This document shows positions 13,801 to 44,669 of a stretch of DNA of 64,000 nucleotides, in pieces. The position numbers were made by a program, and so were the translations under genes. The number at the start of each line of letters is the position of its first letter. The first letter of the stretch is position 1. Below the pieces are notes generated by a model. The model was not told where the DNA came from. It made no database searches and saw only the letters and a list, made by a program, of their open reading frames with translations. Source of the stretch: Oegoconia quadripuncta (taxonomy: Eukaryota; Arthropoda; Insecta; Lepidoptera; Autostichidae); the NCBI GenBank assembly GCA_949316235.1, contig OX438741.1, positions 22,906,324 through 22,970,323 on the forward strand, written 5' to 3'.

Positions 13801-14197
13801 CAGGAGTCCAGTAAAAGGTGTTTTCAAAATACCTCAATTACCAAATAAATACAATAAAGCAGAAGTATTTTCGCAATACGTCGAGGAAGATAGCTATGAA
13901 ATGGTGAGCTGACTTTCTTGTTTTCGAAGGAATAGAATTCTTCTACCGGCGCCAATTAGAGATAATTTTGACTTTGTCTTACAGGATAGTTTCTGTGTAG
14001 ATTCACACGTCGGGTTGACGCAGATAAATGATGTTTCGGATTTAGACGCGGCGGAAGAAATGCTGTTAGAACAACGAAAACTTAAAAAGAAATCACGTTC
14101 TGGTTTACAGAAGGAAAACGAGGAAAGTCCTATCTTTAAAAGGAATAATAGAAAAGTTAAGAGACTGGTAGATAGCGACTCGAGTGACAGTAGTTGA
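1812..14197 (+). CDS. FANCM: FANCM-type DEAH DNA helicase/translocase
   Basis: FANCM remodels stalled replication forks and anchors the Fanconi anaemia core complex. Exons: 1812-1976 (donor uncertain), 2442-2555 (start could be 2423), 2767-2950, 3846-4111, 4698-4844, 5367-5491, 5590-5833, 6293-6401, 6784-6885, 7964-8147, 8357-8426, 8809-8991, 9355-10003, 10281-12343, 12474-12649, 13804-13903 and 13985-14197. The sum is 1,698 codons in consistent phase. Visible motifs: [13 protein letters not shown] before the helicase core, Walker [10 protein letters not shown] (residue ~96), DEAH (~199), LALSATPG and QRCGRTGR (~545, motif VI). Exon 13 ends with a [14 protein letters not shown] block seen in insect homologues. 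Exon 14 is a 2-kb disordered Asp/Ser/Asn-rich linker. The C-terminal exons carry an acidic EAELSDD...MQAHYLRS block conserved in FANCM. There is no ERCC4-like or HhH domain at the C-terminus, unlike the vertebrate protein. The intron after 8426 uses a GC donor. A 276-nt stop-free stretch in exon 13 may be spliced out. Confidence 0.93.
2050..2384 (-). mobile_element. tRNA-derived SINE (family C), near full length, in FANCM intron 1
   Basis: Read on the minus strand, it begins with a tRNA-like head (box A within GTGGCTCAATGTAAACAAC, box B GGTTCGATCCCC). A body follows with the signatures CCGCCTGGCTAGCTACC, GCCGCCAAACAGCAATGTTA and CTTAACATCAGGTGTGATTG, and it ends in an A-rich tail at 2050. The same sequence occurs at 7556-7840, 46400-46640 and 49966-50290. 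Family label is mine. Confidence 0.85.
3011..3245 (+). mobile_element. Chimeric SINE: family A head, family D middle, family A-type tail
   Basis: The first ~80 bp match the family A head (GACCTGTTTGGTGTAGTGG, GTTCGAATTCC). From about 3093 to 3182 the sequence matches family D instead (CATCCCACTGCAGGGATATAGGCC). The end returns to the family A tail (GTGCAAAGATATTTATTTAT). It lies in FANCM intron 3. Confidence 0.7.
6946..7212 (+). mobile_element. tRNA-derived SINE (family A) in FANCM intron 9
   Basis: The tRNA-like head has box A TGGTGTAGTGGTTAG and box B GGTTCGAATCC. The body contains TATCAACCATCTGGTATCC and TAGATGGCACTGTCTG. Closely related copies lie at 14388-14654 and 57769-58032. Confidence 0.88.
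7486..7502. repeat. Poly-C homopolymer, about 17 bp
   Basis: An uninterrupted C run in FANCM intron 9, just upstream of a family C SINE. It is a likely length-polymorphic or error-prone site. Confidence 0.95.
7556..7840 (-). mobile_element. tRNA-derived SINE (family C) in FANCM intron 9
   Basis: The minus-strand copy shares CACCTGATGTTAAGTG, GCTTGGCGGCAGACTTAG and the GGTAATCGAACCCGCGACC box B complement with the copy at 2050-2384. The distal edge is diverged, close to exon 10 at 7964. Confidence 0.82.
13150..13200 (+). mobile_element. tRNA-derived SINE (family B), 5' fragment
   Basis: Only the head remains (GACGACCGGTTGGTGTAGTGG, GACC/GATCCTGTCAGCGAAACC). It lies in FANCM intron 15 as the first of three family B pieces within 600 bp. 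Confidence 0.75.
13315..13512 (+). mobile_element. tRNA-derived SINE (family B), partial
   Basis: The head TTGGTGTAATGGATAATGACC is followed by GATGAATACGAACATTTATTCC and a tail ending TATTTATTTATTAATC. The B-box segment is deleted compared with the copy at 55219-55440. Confidence 0.75.
13674..13750 (-). mobile_element. tRNA-derived SINE (family B), 5' head fragment, inverted
   Basis: The reverse complement of the family B head is seen here, with its B-box region (GGGGTTCGATC as read on the plus strand) and box A (CCACTACACCAA). It sits about 55 bp upstream of FANCM exon 16, in the opposite orientation to the two copies just upstream. Confidence 0.7.
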
Positions 14198-14232
14198 TAA
14201 GATTAAATTAAGTCCAGCTGGTCTGGATTGCC

Positions 14233-14238
14233 AATAAA
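14233..14238 (+). terminator. Polyadenylation signal of FANCM
   Basis: AATAAA lies 36 bp after the FANCM stop codon, a plausible position for a short 3' UTR. No cleavage-site evidence is available. Confidence 0.6.
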
Positions 14239-14387
14239 TGCTGTGATATAAATTATATTTGTAAGATCGTTTTGTATAGGTTACCTATTATTATTTTGAT
14301 AATGGTTTAAAATTCCAAGGCACAATTATTTATATTACTTTAGTATGGTGGCCTGCAAATCAAGGGAAAAGCCATAATCTATCTTTT

Positions 14388-14654
14388 GACGACCTGTTTG
14401 GTGTAGTGGTTAGAAACTCTGATGCTATACCAAAAGGTCGCGGGTTCGAATCCCGCTAGGGGAATATGTTTGTATGATGAATACAGACATGTGTTCCTGA
14501 GTTATGGATGTTTTTCATTTATATATATTTATTTACAAAAAAAAAATGAATTTGTGTAGTTTATCAACCATCTGGTATCTATAATACAAGCCTAGTTGCT
14601 TAGTGTGGAACTAGATGGCGCTGTGTGTATGTGCAAAGATATTTATTTATTTAT
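14388..14654 (+). mobile_element. tRNA-derived SINE (family A)
   Basis: A near full-length copy: GACGACCTGTTTGGTGTAGTG head, GGTCGCGGGTTCGAATCCCG box B, TAGATGGCGCTGTGTG body and ATTTATTTATTTATC tail. Confidence 0.88.
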
Positions 14655-14995
14655 CTGTGTCTACTAGTTGGTCAGTAACAGCAACGCTTGACTTGCAGTC
14701 GACTATACCTTCATAAATGTTGAGCTTCAATCATGTTACTTAGGAAATATAAAGCTAATTAAAATTAAACAATGTAATAATTTTTTTACATATTCTATTC
14801 AATTATTATTTATCCTAATAATTATAATTTTCTTTCATGTTATTACATCGAGAGTTAATGAAGTCGTTGTGATTGATTAATGATTGTCGATAATAGCAAG
14901 TTCTATTTAAAAATTGAAAATTTGTACTTACGCAAAATATCTGAATGTGAATGATCTTTTTGCTAAATATTCACTAGTTTTATATTTAAAATCTA

Positions 14996-15246
14996 CAGGG
15001 TGAAATTTAATTCGCGTAATTCCTGTTTCCTGGTGACTCTACTCCTGATTACGAACAACTTTTCGCTAGGAACCATAGCCGCATTCAGCTGAAAATTGTT
15101 GGACTTCCATATGGTGGTTTCAGTATGGTTTACTTTGTGTGGGTAATCGAAATTCGCATTCGACTATGGTCCCTTGGGGAAAGTTGTTCGTAATCAAGAG
15201 TGGCGTCACTAGTTAATGGGAATTACACGAATTCAAATTCACCCTG
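14996..15246. mobile_element. MITE with CAGGGTG inverted ends and TA target duplication
   Basis: The ends read CAGGGTGAAATTTAATTCG and its complement CGAATTCAAATTCACCCTG, flanked on both sides by TA (14994-14995, 15247-15248). Internal arms pair as well (GATTACGAACAACTT with AAGTTGTTCGTAATC). At 251 bp with no ORF, it fits a Tc1/mariner-type non-autonomous element. Confidence 0.8.
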
Positions 15247-16535
15247 TATAACGTAACTGAGCGGATGTGGCCGTGACATGAACAAGTTCAAAGACAATCG
15301 AATTGGAGTTACCTCACTGTTACTCGAAAGGGCGAGTTTTGCTTCGATATTAATGAAAAGTACTTCTAAAAAGATTGTCCGCTAGGGGCGCTGTACTTCA
15401 TTCATACAAATTTTCACGTACACGCAATACATTCATTATAGTTAACGCATACTTCGCACCACCGCACGAATCGCACCAAAATTTAAGAAATATTATATGA
15501 AGTTCGGTGTAGCGTCGCACAGCCTCGGAGGAATAAGGATCGGAGAAGTCATATGACCATTTTTAAAAGGTGCCAACGGACCATATTCCAGAGCCTACGC
15601 CGTCTATACTAATAATTTACAGGTGCATTCGTAATAAAAAGCTAATTGAAATTTGTTATTGAAGCCTATATCATCAGCTTCTTGCCTTGCACGGCTTGTG
15701 CCGTAGTCTCTAAAATGAGATGAGATAGAAGCCTCATCCATCACATACATAAAGTGACGCCTGCTTTATTATACTGGCAACAATTACTTCGCAATGGATT
15801 ATGTATGCAATAGTGTTATAATACCCTCATACCCGAAGAGCAAATTTATAATTGTCATGATTTTAAAACATTACAGACTAAAATTCAGACCGAAAAACTT
15901 CCGATATTTCTGAATTTCCGAGTCGCCAGTTATCCTTTACAATTTCGAGATTAGACAGAAAGTGAAACTAGTGAAAAAATATTACCATCTATCCTACGGT
16001 AGAACTAGTGGGCATAAAGGAGAGTTTTCAAAGGCTATCTTATTCCTCCGACACTGCACAGTACGCGTCGCATTTCGGTGAAGGTTTCCAGTAAATTCGT
16101 TCCATGCGGCACGTGCTGTGATGACAAATGAGCGTTCACCTTTAGGTCCCTTCATCGGCGTCAGTCAAAACAGGTTGTGATCTGCAAATTCTACCTACTT
16201 CTAGATTCGGTGTTGAAAGGAACGTCAGTAATTGTATACAAGCTAAGAGAACTCATGTGTGTGACTGTGCTTCCGGGAAAATCGTAAGTCACTTACATCG
16301 TAGTGAAAATCAATGAAAAATTAAAAGTCTGCAATTGTGTGTGTACAAGCTAAGGGAATTTAGTGACTGAGCTTTTGACATAATATGTCAAAATCTTCTG
16401 TAACTCACCGTTACCGTAGTAAAAATCAATTAAGCTTTTACTCATTGGCGATAAGTAATGCGCCCGATATTGGCCAGATTAGTAGGAAGAAGAACAATGG
16501 CAGAAGAGAAGACATTCTTTACATGTATGTCAAAT

Positions 16536-16583
16536 TAACGGAATAACGACCATTGATCTATATCAATGGCCGTTATTCCGTTA
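16536..16583. repeat. Hairpin: 22-bp arms, one mismatch, 4-bp loop
   Basis: The left arm TAACGGAATAACGACCATTG.. pairs with the right arm 16562-16583, leaving loop CTAT (16558-16561). Confidence 0.9.
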
Positions 16584-16921
16584 TACTCTATGTGCGCTTG
16601 TTTCCCACATTTAGCTGCTATGTTTATGGTACTTTTTAACAAGTCCTTTTTCTATGATTGCTAGTTCTATAATACAAACTACCTCTCATCAAATTAGCAG
16701 ATTGGCCTTAAGTTTCTACAACAGCTTGAGGCGTGTTCTGTTCACGCCCATGTTTACAATGAAATATTCTTCTTAGTAGTTACAGGAATATGTCATTCTT
16801 CTGGAAATCCAGTGACTGGCGGCTGAGGCTGGTGCACATGTGATATAATGAATGATATTCGTTCCCATATTGGGAATATATTCCCATATATTCCGCGCGC
16901 GACGTGGCTATCAGTTCTATA

Positions 16922-36860
<19,939 letters not shown>

Positions 36861-38445
36861 GATTAGAGATTAAACTAATTACGCTAAACGAAAATATTAT
36901 ACTTCAAACACTGGCTAGAATCACAGAACACTATGAGTGATTATTTTCTCTTTGTAGAACGTTATAATCCTATGAAAATTATTAAATCAAGAAAGAAGAA
37001 ATCGTGTTATCGTCGTGTAACTGACGTTTCTAAGGAGGCGGCCATTTTATATTTTTTAAATTGTTGACTCAAGAACCCAAGCCAAGAACTGAACGTTTGT
37101 GCACTATAGGCAAATATAATAATGAGAGCGAGCGTCTAGTCTAGTCTCTGGAGAGGTGTTCCGTGTTCATTAAAATTGATGGCAACATTTTTCTCTCAAT
37201 GTCAATCCAATCAATGCTAATGGAAGCGTTTGTCGACACTCCCTTTTCTGAAATTTTGAGTAAATCGCAGCTGTTTTTGATTTTATATGAACATAAAATA
37301 AACTAACTAGGTTCATATATTGTTCCCCAATAATTAAAAATGAATTGTCGGTGTTGAGTGTTTTCTGGAGCATAAATTTGTGTCGTGACTCAAGCGGGTA
37401 ATAAATCTAAATATTTCTCTTATTTCATTGTGGATTCTAAGCTTCTGTGTAAATTGTAATAATACTAATGATTTATTGACATATTTCGATGAGTATAGGG
37501 CTATTTAGTTATCGTTATTTACGTAGTTGCTTGCCTACTAGGGGCATCGGAAGTACCTACTTATAGTACCTATTAAACCAATTCCAAAGTTATGAATATG
37601 ATCCTTCAGGCTACCCGCCCACGACAGACTTTTTGTAGGATCGATAATCGGGCCGATTTTTTCGTCAATACTTTTATCACCGATATTGTGACCGACTTTA
37701 TGTAGGACGTGAGTGTTGAAATCAGTATGTTTAATTTTCCTCGTACAAAAAATCGGTTACCGATTGTCGGTCGTGGGCGTGCAAGGCAAGGCTGCTTTCT
37801 GCTTTTGCTCTTTTTAACCCTCGATGCAAAAATAGGGATGTTATAAGTTTAAAACCTATGTCTGTTTGTGGCATTGTGGAGGGAAAACCGTTGAACTGAT
37901 ATGAAAACGCTTTTTATTTTCGATTGTTGGTGTTTGCGAAATGGTTCTTAGTTATGTTTGATTTAAATCAGTTAAGACGTTTCAAAGTTATTTAACTTTT
38001 AACAAATTTGTTTTGAAAATTTGGAATTCTAAATTTTCAATTTATAGTTACGTTTATTTGATAATGTGTTGTTGTACAAAAGGAAATGTAAATACAAAAC
38101 AATTTTCCTTCCATAAGCAGACATTCAAATGGGAATATTAGTCAGTGACAGAACAGAATCGTCAGTCATTAGTCGTTTCTATTTGCTACTATGAGATATT
38201 TGCTTACCTTATGTTTTAGCTAGAAGAATCAAAACATTTAAGAGTGACTGTTCATTTTCAAATGTTTTGTTGATTCTAAAATATATCAGAAGCAAATGTG
38301 TCATTGTACAAAGCAAATACCTCCATTGCAACATTAAATATGACAAGTGACTCACCATTCTGAAGCTGATCCTATTTGGCAAATCTTGGTAACACCAAAA
38401 ACTTTAGTTGTATGCAATTTAATTTTTTTGTTTGTTTTCAGAACA
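36861..38445. other. Divergent intergenic region, CDC5L to Hem
   Basis: It separates the CDC5L start (36860, minus) from the Hem start codon (38446, plus). A splice acceptor TTTGTTTTCAG ends at 38441, so a non-coding Hem 5' exon must lie in or upstream of this stretch; its donor was not identified. No repeat family was recognised and no promoter motif is claimed. Confidence 0.65.
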
Positions 38446-41400
38446 ATGTCTACTATGCCCAGAACAGTCCACATCAGCCAGCAGAAGCTGGCTGAAAAAC
38501 TCATTATCCTCAATGATCGAGGGATTGGTATGTTAACAAGAATTTACAATATCAAGAAGGCATGTGGTGATGCCAAGTCAAAACCAGCCTTCCTCTCAGA
38601 CAAGACATTGGAGTCTTCCATAAAACAAATTGTAAGAAGGTTTCCCAACATTGATGTAAAGGGACTCCAAGTTATCACAAACATACGTAACGAAATAATA
38701 AAATCCCTTTCATTGTACTATTACACATTTGTAGATCTCCTTGACTTTAAGGACAATGTATGTGAACTTCTAAATATAATGGATGCATGTCATGTTTCCC
38801 TGGACTTAACTTTGAATTTTGAAATGACAAAGAACTACCTCGACTTGGTGACAACATATGTGTCACTCATGATTTTGCTCTCTCGTGTAGAAGACCGTAA
38901 AGCAGTATTGGGCTTATTCAATGCTGCTCATGAACTGGTCCACAATCAAATTGACCCCAGCTTTCCCCGCTTAGGACAGCTGATTGTGGACTATGACGCC
39001 CCATTGAAAAAGCTTTCAGAAGAGTTTCAACCTCACCAAAAATTGTTATTAAGTGCATTGAACTCTTTATGGCATGTTTATCCAGCCCGAAATTTAACTG
39101 CTGAACATTGGAGGTCAGAACAGAAATTGAGCCTTGTGAGCAATCCTGCTCAACTTCTGAAGCCATCTGAAACAACTACCATGTCTTGTGAATATTTGTC
39201 TCTGGAATCATTAGAAAGATGGGTTATATTTGGTTTTGCTCTCTGTCACCAAATGTTACAACAAGATCATGCCAATAAGATGTGGGTGAGTGCCCTAGAG
39301 TCAGGTTGGGTTGTTGCTCTTTTCAGAGATGAAGTCATTTACATTCACACTTATATTCAAAGCTTCTTTGATGGCATAAAAGGCTATGGTAAGAAAATAT
39401 CTGAAGTTAAAGATTGCTATCACCATGCTGTGCAAAAGGCAGGATATAAGCACAGAGAAAGAAGGAAGTTCTTGCGTACAGCCTTGAAAGAGCTTGGTCT
39501 CATTTTGACTGACCAACCTGGATTATTGGGTCCGAAAGCTTTATTGATATTCATTGGGCTTTGTTATGCAAGAGACGAAGTGTTTTGGTTACTACGCCAT
39601 AATGACAACCCGCCACAAAAAGTAAAAGGGAAATCAACAGAAGACTTGGTAGACCGCCAACTTCCAGAATTGCTTTTTCACATGGAAGAATTGCGTGCAT
39701 TAGTCCGCAAATACAGTCAGGTCATGCAGCGATACTATGTTCAATATTTATCGGGCTTTGATGCTGTGGCCTTGAATTTGATGATACAGAACTTGCAAGT
39801 GTGTCCAGAAGATGAGAGTATTATTCTATCATCACTTTGCAATACAGCTGCCAATTTAAGCGTGAAACAAGTTGAGGAAAATGAGCTGTTTGATTTTCGA
39901 GCATTTCGTTTGGATTGGTTCAGATTACAGGCTTACACATCTGTAGCAAAAACTCCTCTAAATTTGGTGGATCAGCGGGAATTGGCACAATTTATAGATA
40001 AGATGGTCTTCCACACGAAGATGGTTGACAATCTTGATGAAATAATGGTTGAAACATCAGATTTATCCCTTTTTTGTTTTTACAGTAAAATATTTGAGAG
40101 TCAATTCCATATGTGTTTGGAATTTCCAGCACAGAATCGATATATTATTGCATTTCCATTAATTTGCAGTCATTTTCAAAATTGCACACATGAACTGTGC
40201 CCAGAAGAGAGGCATCATATTAGAGAAAGAAGTCTGTCTGTTGTAAACATTTTTTTGGACGAAATGGCAAAAGAAGCAAAAAATATAATCACAACAATTT
40301 GTGATGAGCAATGCACTATGAGCGACAAGTTGCTCCCCAAACATTGTGCTCAAACAATTGCACATTTGGCCAACAGAAAAAAGAAAGACAAAAATAAGAA
40401 AAACCCGATAGAGATTGTGAAGCCAGGAGCAGAGAGTTATAGGAAAACTAGAGAAGATTTGACAACCATGGATAAACTTCACATGGCCCTCACAGAGCTT
40501 TGTTGTGCTATCAACTACTGTACAACTGTTAATGTATGGGAATACACATTTGCACCTCGAGAATATTTACATCAGCATTTGGAGACAAGATTTTCGAAAG
40601 CATTGGTTGGCATGGTCATGTTCAATCAAGATACTAGTGAAATTGCTAAGCCATCAGAATTACTTGTCAGTGTTCGAGCATACATGAATGTTTTGCAAAC
40701 CGTTGAAAATTATGTCCACATTGATATCACAAGAGTATTCAATAATTGCTTATTACAACAAACACAGAACATAGACAGTCATGGTGAAAAAACTATTGCT
40801 TCACTGTACACACAGTGGTATTCCGAAATCTTACTGCGAAGAGTAAGTGCTGGAAGTATTTGCTTTTCTATGAATCAAAAAGCTTTTGTGAGTTTAACAG
40901 CAGAGGGTGCGATTCCATTTAATGCTGAAGAATATTCCGATATCAATGAGCTAAGAGCTCTTGCTGAATTAATTGGTCCTTATGGCATGAAGTTATTAAG
41001 TGAAACATTGATGTGGCACATTGCAAGCCAAGTTCAGGAACTAAAGAAGTTGGTAGTACAAAACAAGGAAGTTCTCCAAATGCTAAGAACTAACTTTGAT
41101 AAGCCAGAAATAATGAGAGAGCAATTCAAAAGATTACAGCATGTGGACAATGTGTTACAAAGAATGACAATAATCGGCGTTATTTTGAGTTTCCGTCAAA
41201 TAGCGCAAGAGTCTCTTCTTGATGTATTGGAGCGACGAATACCGTTTTTGATCAGTTCGATCAAAGACTTTCAGCAGCAGCTACCAAGCGGGGATCCGAT
41301 GCGAGTGATATCCGAGATGTGTTCAGCAGCTGGTTTGGCCTGCAAAGTAGATCCAACATTGGCCTCAGCTTTGAGACAACATAAAGCAGAAGTTGAAGAA

Positions 41401-41823
41401 GAAGAACATTTAATTGTTTGCTTGCTGATGGTGTTTGTTGCCGTTTCTTTGCCCAGACTCGCGCGCAGTGAAGGTTCCTTCTATAGACCGTCATTAGAAG
41501 GTCACGCAAACAACATTCACTGCATAGCGCCAGCTATCAACCATATTTTCGGCGCATTGTTCACCATATGCGGCCAAGGCGATATTGAGGATCGTATGAA
41601 GGAATTTTTGGCTCTGGCATCTTCTTCCCTACTTCGCCTTGGACAGGAGACTGATAAAGAAGCAATAAGGAATCGTGAATCAGTTTACCTTTTGCTTGAT
41701 TTAATTGTTCAAGAATCGCCTTTCTTAACTATGGATCTTCTGGAGTCGTGCTTCCCATATGTATTGATTCGAAATGCTTATCATGAAGTATACAAACAAG
41801 AACAAATGCTATTGCATTCTTAA
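38446..41823 (+). CDS. Hem: Hem / NCKAP1, WAVE regulatory complex subunit
   Basis: Hem (NAP1, NCKAP1) is the large scaffold subunit of the WAVE complex, which links Rac GTPase to Arp2/3-driven actin assembly at the cell cortex. The protein is 1,125 residues, like its fly and human counterparts (about 1,126-1,128). The N-terminus carries the conserved [19 protein letters not shown] and [17 protein letters not shown] blocks, and conservation runs throughout ([29 protein letters not shown]-free all-helical body). The frame is open back to 38347, but a TTTGTTTTCAG acceptor ends at 38441, so the upstream residues are intronic and the ATG at 38446 (MSTMPRTVH) or 38455 is the start. The entire coding sequence is one uninterrupted exon. 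It is surrounded by unrelated genes and is not tandemly duplicated. No polyadenylation signal was assigned with confidence. Confidence 0.96.
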   Translation: MSTMPRTVHISQQKLAEKLIILNDRGIGMLTRIYNIKKACGDAKSKPAFLSDKTLESSIKQIVRRFPNIDVKGLQVITNIRNEIIKSLSLYYYTFVDLLDFKDNVCELLNIMDACHVSLDLTLNFEMTKNYLDLVTTYVSLMILLSRVEDRKAVLGLFNAAHELVHNQIDPSFPRLGQLIVDYDAPLKKLSEEFQPHQKLLLSALNSLWHVYPARNLTAEHWRSEQKLSLVSNPAQLLKPSETTTMSCEYLSLESLERWVIFGFALCHQMLQQDHANKMWVSALESGWVVALFRDEVIYIHTYIQSFFDGIKGYGKKISEVKDCYHHAVQKAGYKHRERRKFLRTALKELGLILTDQPGLLGPKALLIFIGLCYARDEVFWLLRHNDNPPQKVKGKSTEDLVDRQLPELLFHMEELRALVRKYSQVMQRYYVQYLSGFDAVALNLMIQNLQVCPEDESIILSSLCNTAANLSVKQVEENELFDFRAFRLDWFRLQAYTSVAKTPLNLVDQRELAQFIDKMVFHTKMVDNLDEIMVETSDLSLFCFYSKIFESQFHMCLEFPAQNRYIIAFPLICSHFQNCTHELCPEERHHIRERSLSVVNIFLDEMAKEAKNIITTICDEQCTMSDKLLPKHCAQTIAHLANRKKKDKNKKNPIEIVKPGAESYRKTREDLTTMDKLHMALTELCCAINYCTTVNVWEYTFAPREYLHQHLETRFSKALVGMVMFNQDTSEIAKPSELLVSVRAYMNVLQTVENYVHIDITRVFNNCLLQQTQNIDSHGEKTIASLYTQWYSEILLRRVSAGSICFSMNQKAFVSLTAEGAIPFNAEEYSDINELRALAELIGPYGMKLLSETLMWHIASQVQELKKLVVQNKEVLQMLRTNFDKPEIMREQFKRLQHVDNVLQRMTIIGVILSFRQIAQESLLDVLERRIPFLISSIKDFQQQLPSGDPMRVISEMCSAAGLACKVDPTLASALRQHKAEVEEEEHLIVCLLMVFVAVSLPRLARSEGSFYRPSLEGHANNIHCIAPAINHIFGALFTICGQGDIEDRMKEFLALASSSLLRLGQETDKEAIRNRESVYLLLDLIVQESPFLTMDLLESCFPYVLIRNAYHEVYKQEQMLLHS

Positions 41824-41984
41824 CTTATAAAATTAGGATGATAACAAAAGACAAATATTTTGCTCTCAATGAGCGACATTAATTAGCTTTGGAAAAAAAA
41901 TCATAGCAACATGGCTATTTAAGTAAAATTAACACCAATATTGTTATGAAGAAACTATCATACTATGTAATAATAAGAGATAAT

Positions 41985-42125
41985 GGTATCGATTCGGATG
42001 TACACCAACTAAACTCAAACCAGTTTTACAGTAGTACTTGTCTCTTTCTCCTTGGTACAGTACGATGCGACGGCATCACTCCAAAACTGATTTTAGTTTA
42101 GTTGGTGTACATCCGAATCGACACC
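41985..42125. mobile_element. Palindromic MITE, copy 2 (downstream of Hem)
   Basis: A 141-bp copy nearly identical to 25310-25450 and in the same orientation, with one change in the outer end (GGTATCG). It is flanked by AAT on the left and ATT on the right. Confidence 0.88.
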
Positions 42126-43040
42126 ATTGGTCATTGAAAGGAACCCAGTAGATATTCCATGTTTTTATGATTATGATAAGTTATTTATTACATTAGAAAT
42201 TCCAACGATATTATAAAGACTTTGCTAAACTTGTAATGCACTTTATTTGAGATTATGTTATAGCTTACTTTTTTACTATAAGAAATTAATATTCCACATT
42301 TATTAGGCTGTAATGAGACTGGCTAAATATTCCTTTCATTCTCAATGGAATAGTTGTGTTGTATAGACATTTATCAAAATTTTGTTTAAGTTTAAATATT
42401 ACATTTTAATATAATATAGGTTTGTTAGTAAATAATAGAAGGAATTTTAATTGTAACAAAAAATATTGAAAACTTTATGACGCCTGGAAGTCGTCGTTTC
42501 GCCAACGGGATGAGAAATAACGATAAGGGGATGAAGAAAACGGAACACATAAAAATAGCTCATTGTGGTGCTAAAGATCTTTGAGAGAGCAATTGAAAAG
42601 AGCCTGAAAATGCGAAATGGTTCGGTCACTCTTCCCAGGATTGAACCTTAGCACCAGGTATATCTCCCGACTATGTTATTATTATGTACATGCTAGAAAG
42701 GTAACTTTTTAATATAGATGAGTATGGAATTGATTTAATTCAGGTAATTAGTTGTATAATTGCCTAACGGGGCTCCATTTATTATTGCTAAGAGAGAAAA
42801 CGTTAGCACAGAATCACAGATTGAAGCACAGATCCCCGATTTATTTCCATTAGATTCTCAATACAGATGTGTTAAGAATTGCACTTATATTCTCATTTCT
42901 GGCATAGTAATTCTTGGTAGGGAAAAACAGATAGGTATATGTGTACAATACAGGGTGTATATATAAACAGCCTGCTTATATTTAATAACATGCCAATGAC
43001 CCCTACCTAATTTAAGTTATATAAACGTTTACAATCTTAT

Positions 43041-43133
43041 TTAATACTTTCGCGGACACTGAACGCCTGTAGACGTTATAACAATGAAACTTCTATTGTG
43101 TCTGGTCTGATCACTGTCCGTGAAAATGTTAAG
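43041..43133. mobile_element. MITE with TTAATACTTTCGCGGACA ends, copy 2
   Basis: Inverted ends TTAATACTTTCGCGGACA and TGTCCGTGAAAATGTTAA. The core GACGTTATAACAATGAAACT matches the copy at 26495-26584. Confidence 0.68.
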
Positions 43134-44290
43134 TGACTAGGAAAGCCATTGAACATGTTCACGGAGTCTTCTTTTTTGACCTGAATTACTCCAGTAATAG
43201 AAAGCGACTTTAAACGCTCACATTCCCCATTTGTCTGTTATAGTTTTTGTCTCCTATATTAAAATATAATTTATTTTTTATTGTAAACTTGAAAATTCTG
43301 TAGAGATAAATAAAATGACATATTATTTACATATTTCCGTTCATCTACAGTCAGTCGATCAATAAAGACAAAAAAAATGAAAATTTTGTGCATTAGAATA
43401 ATGACGCTTACAATAATGCATGATTGAACGAGCTTTTACTTATACTGCGATTTAAGGCGTACTCATTATACTTTGATAATCGTTTCCGATAAATTATTTT
43501 TAATCTGTTAAAAACATTATCGGGCAAACAGCTAGTTTCCTTTGAAGGACTGAAATTATTTCCAGTTGCCATACCAAAAAACACAATATAAAATCTGATG
43601 ATCACCTACCCCTCCGTAGGCGAAATATTAAAAAATATACTTGCCCCCTAATTTTTAAAGGGTTCCCCCTTCGAAACCTGATATCGTAACTTTGTTAATA
43701 TCGAAAAATATTCTATGCAACGCAATGCTGCTGAAAAACCTTTTGAAGAAATAATGTATTTTAAATTTACACAGCTCTTTCGAAAAATTCCTCATCTTCA
43801 CGAGAATGTGTGAGTAATGGTCATTGTTTTTTTTATTCATTGGCATCGTATTCGGAATACCTACATATAATTCATTCCTACCTATCCTAAATATCTTAAC
43901 CTAAATATATTAAGACACTTTTGTACCTTGTATATACCACCTTTATAATAAATTCAATTATAAGGAAAATTCATTATGCCTTTGTTTTTCTTAGCATGAC
44001 CCACTGCCACAGGCTACCCCTCACAATGGTTGGTGTGATCAAATAAAGGTTACATGCGAGTCATTGTGGACTAACCACAAACGTGATGCTAGAATACACA
44101 AAGTGGAATTCAGCTATTTTGATAATGTCAAAAAATTGTGCTAAAATAGTGTCAAATAGGGCCCAAGGGAAAATATTAGTGCTACTGTAAATTTGACAGT
44201 TATTCAATATTTAAAGTGAGCATTCTGGAGTCACGTGTTGCTAGAATCCTCACACTCATACACAGAGACAGTTTTGAGTATGATTATATG

Positions 44291-44669
44291 CTTATGTTCC
44301 CAGTAGTTCTGTTGGACAGTTCTGTTGGCCGAACTAATGGGAATTTTTGTCTCACTAGTTCTATCAACAGAACAAATGGTACTAGGGATTCCCAGTAGAT
44401 CTGTCGAGTTCTAATTCGAGTGCGAGCGAAGCGAGCACGGGAGTTTTTGGCACCCCGACATGGATAGGTTATAGCTCGCTCTGCTCGCCCGGCTCGCTTC
44501 CGCCATACCCTTCGTGTTAGGTTGACATGTTATTCACTAGAACTAGTGGGACAAAAAAATCCCATTAGTTCGGTCAAAAAAAAGTTCAAGTTATTTACAG
44601 AACTAGAGAGACAAAAATTCCCATTAGTTCGGCTAACAGAACTGTCCAACAGAACTACTGGGAACAAAG
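44291..44669. mobile_element. Mutator-like MITE: ~70-bp inverted ends, 9-bp target duplication
   Basis: Inverted ends of about 70 bp start CTTATGTTCCCAGTAG at the left and CTTTGTTCCCAGTAG at the right (complement). GATTATATG occurs directly outside both ends (44282-44290, 44670-44678). The 379-bp element has no convincing ORF. Confidence 0.85.

Larger units (their letters stand above)
14198..16921. other. Convergent intergenic spacer, FANCM to CDC5L
   Basis: Both flanking genes end here. It contains a family A SINE (14388-14654), an inverted-repeat element with TA target duplication (14996-15246) and a 22-bp-arm hairpin (16536-16583). A weakly matching inverted pair (CGGAGGAATAAG near 15522, its complement near 16045) may mark an older element. 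No coding exon was recognised. Confidence 0.7.
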
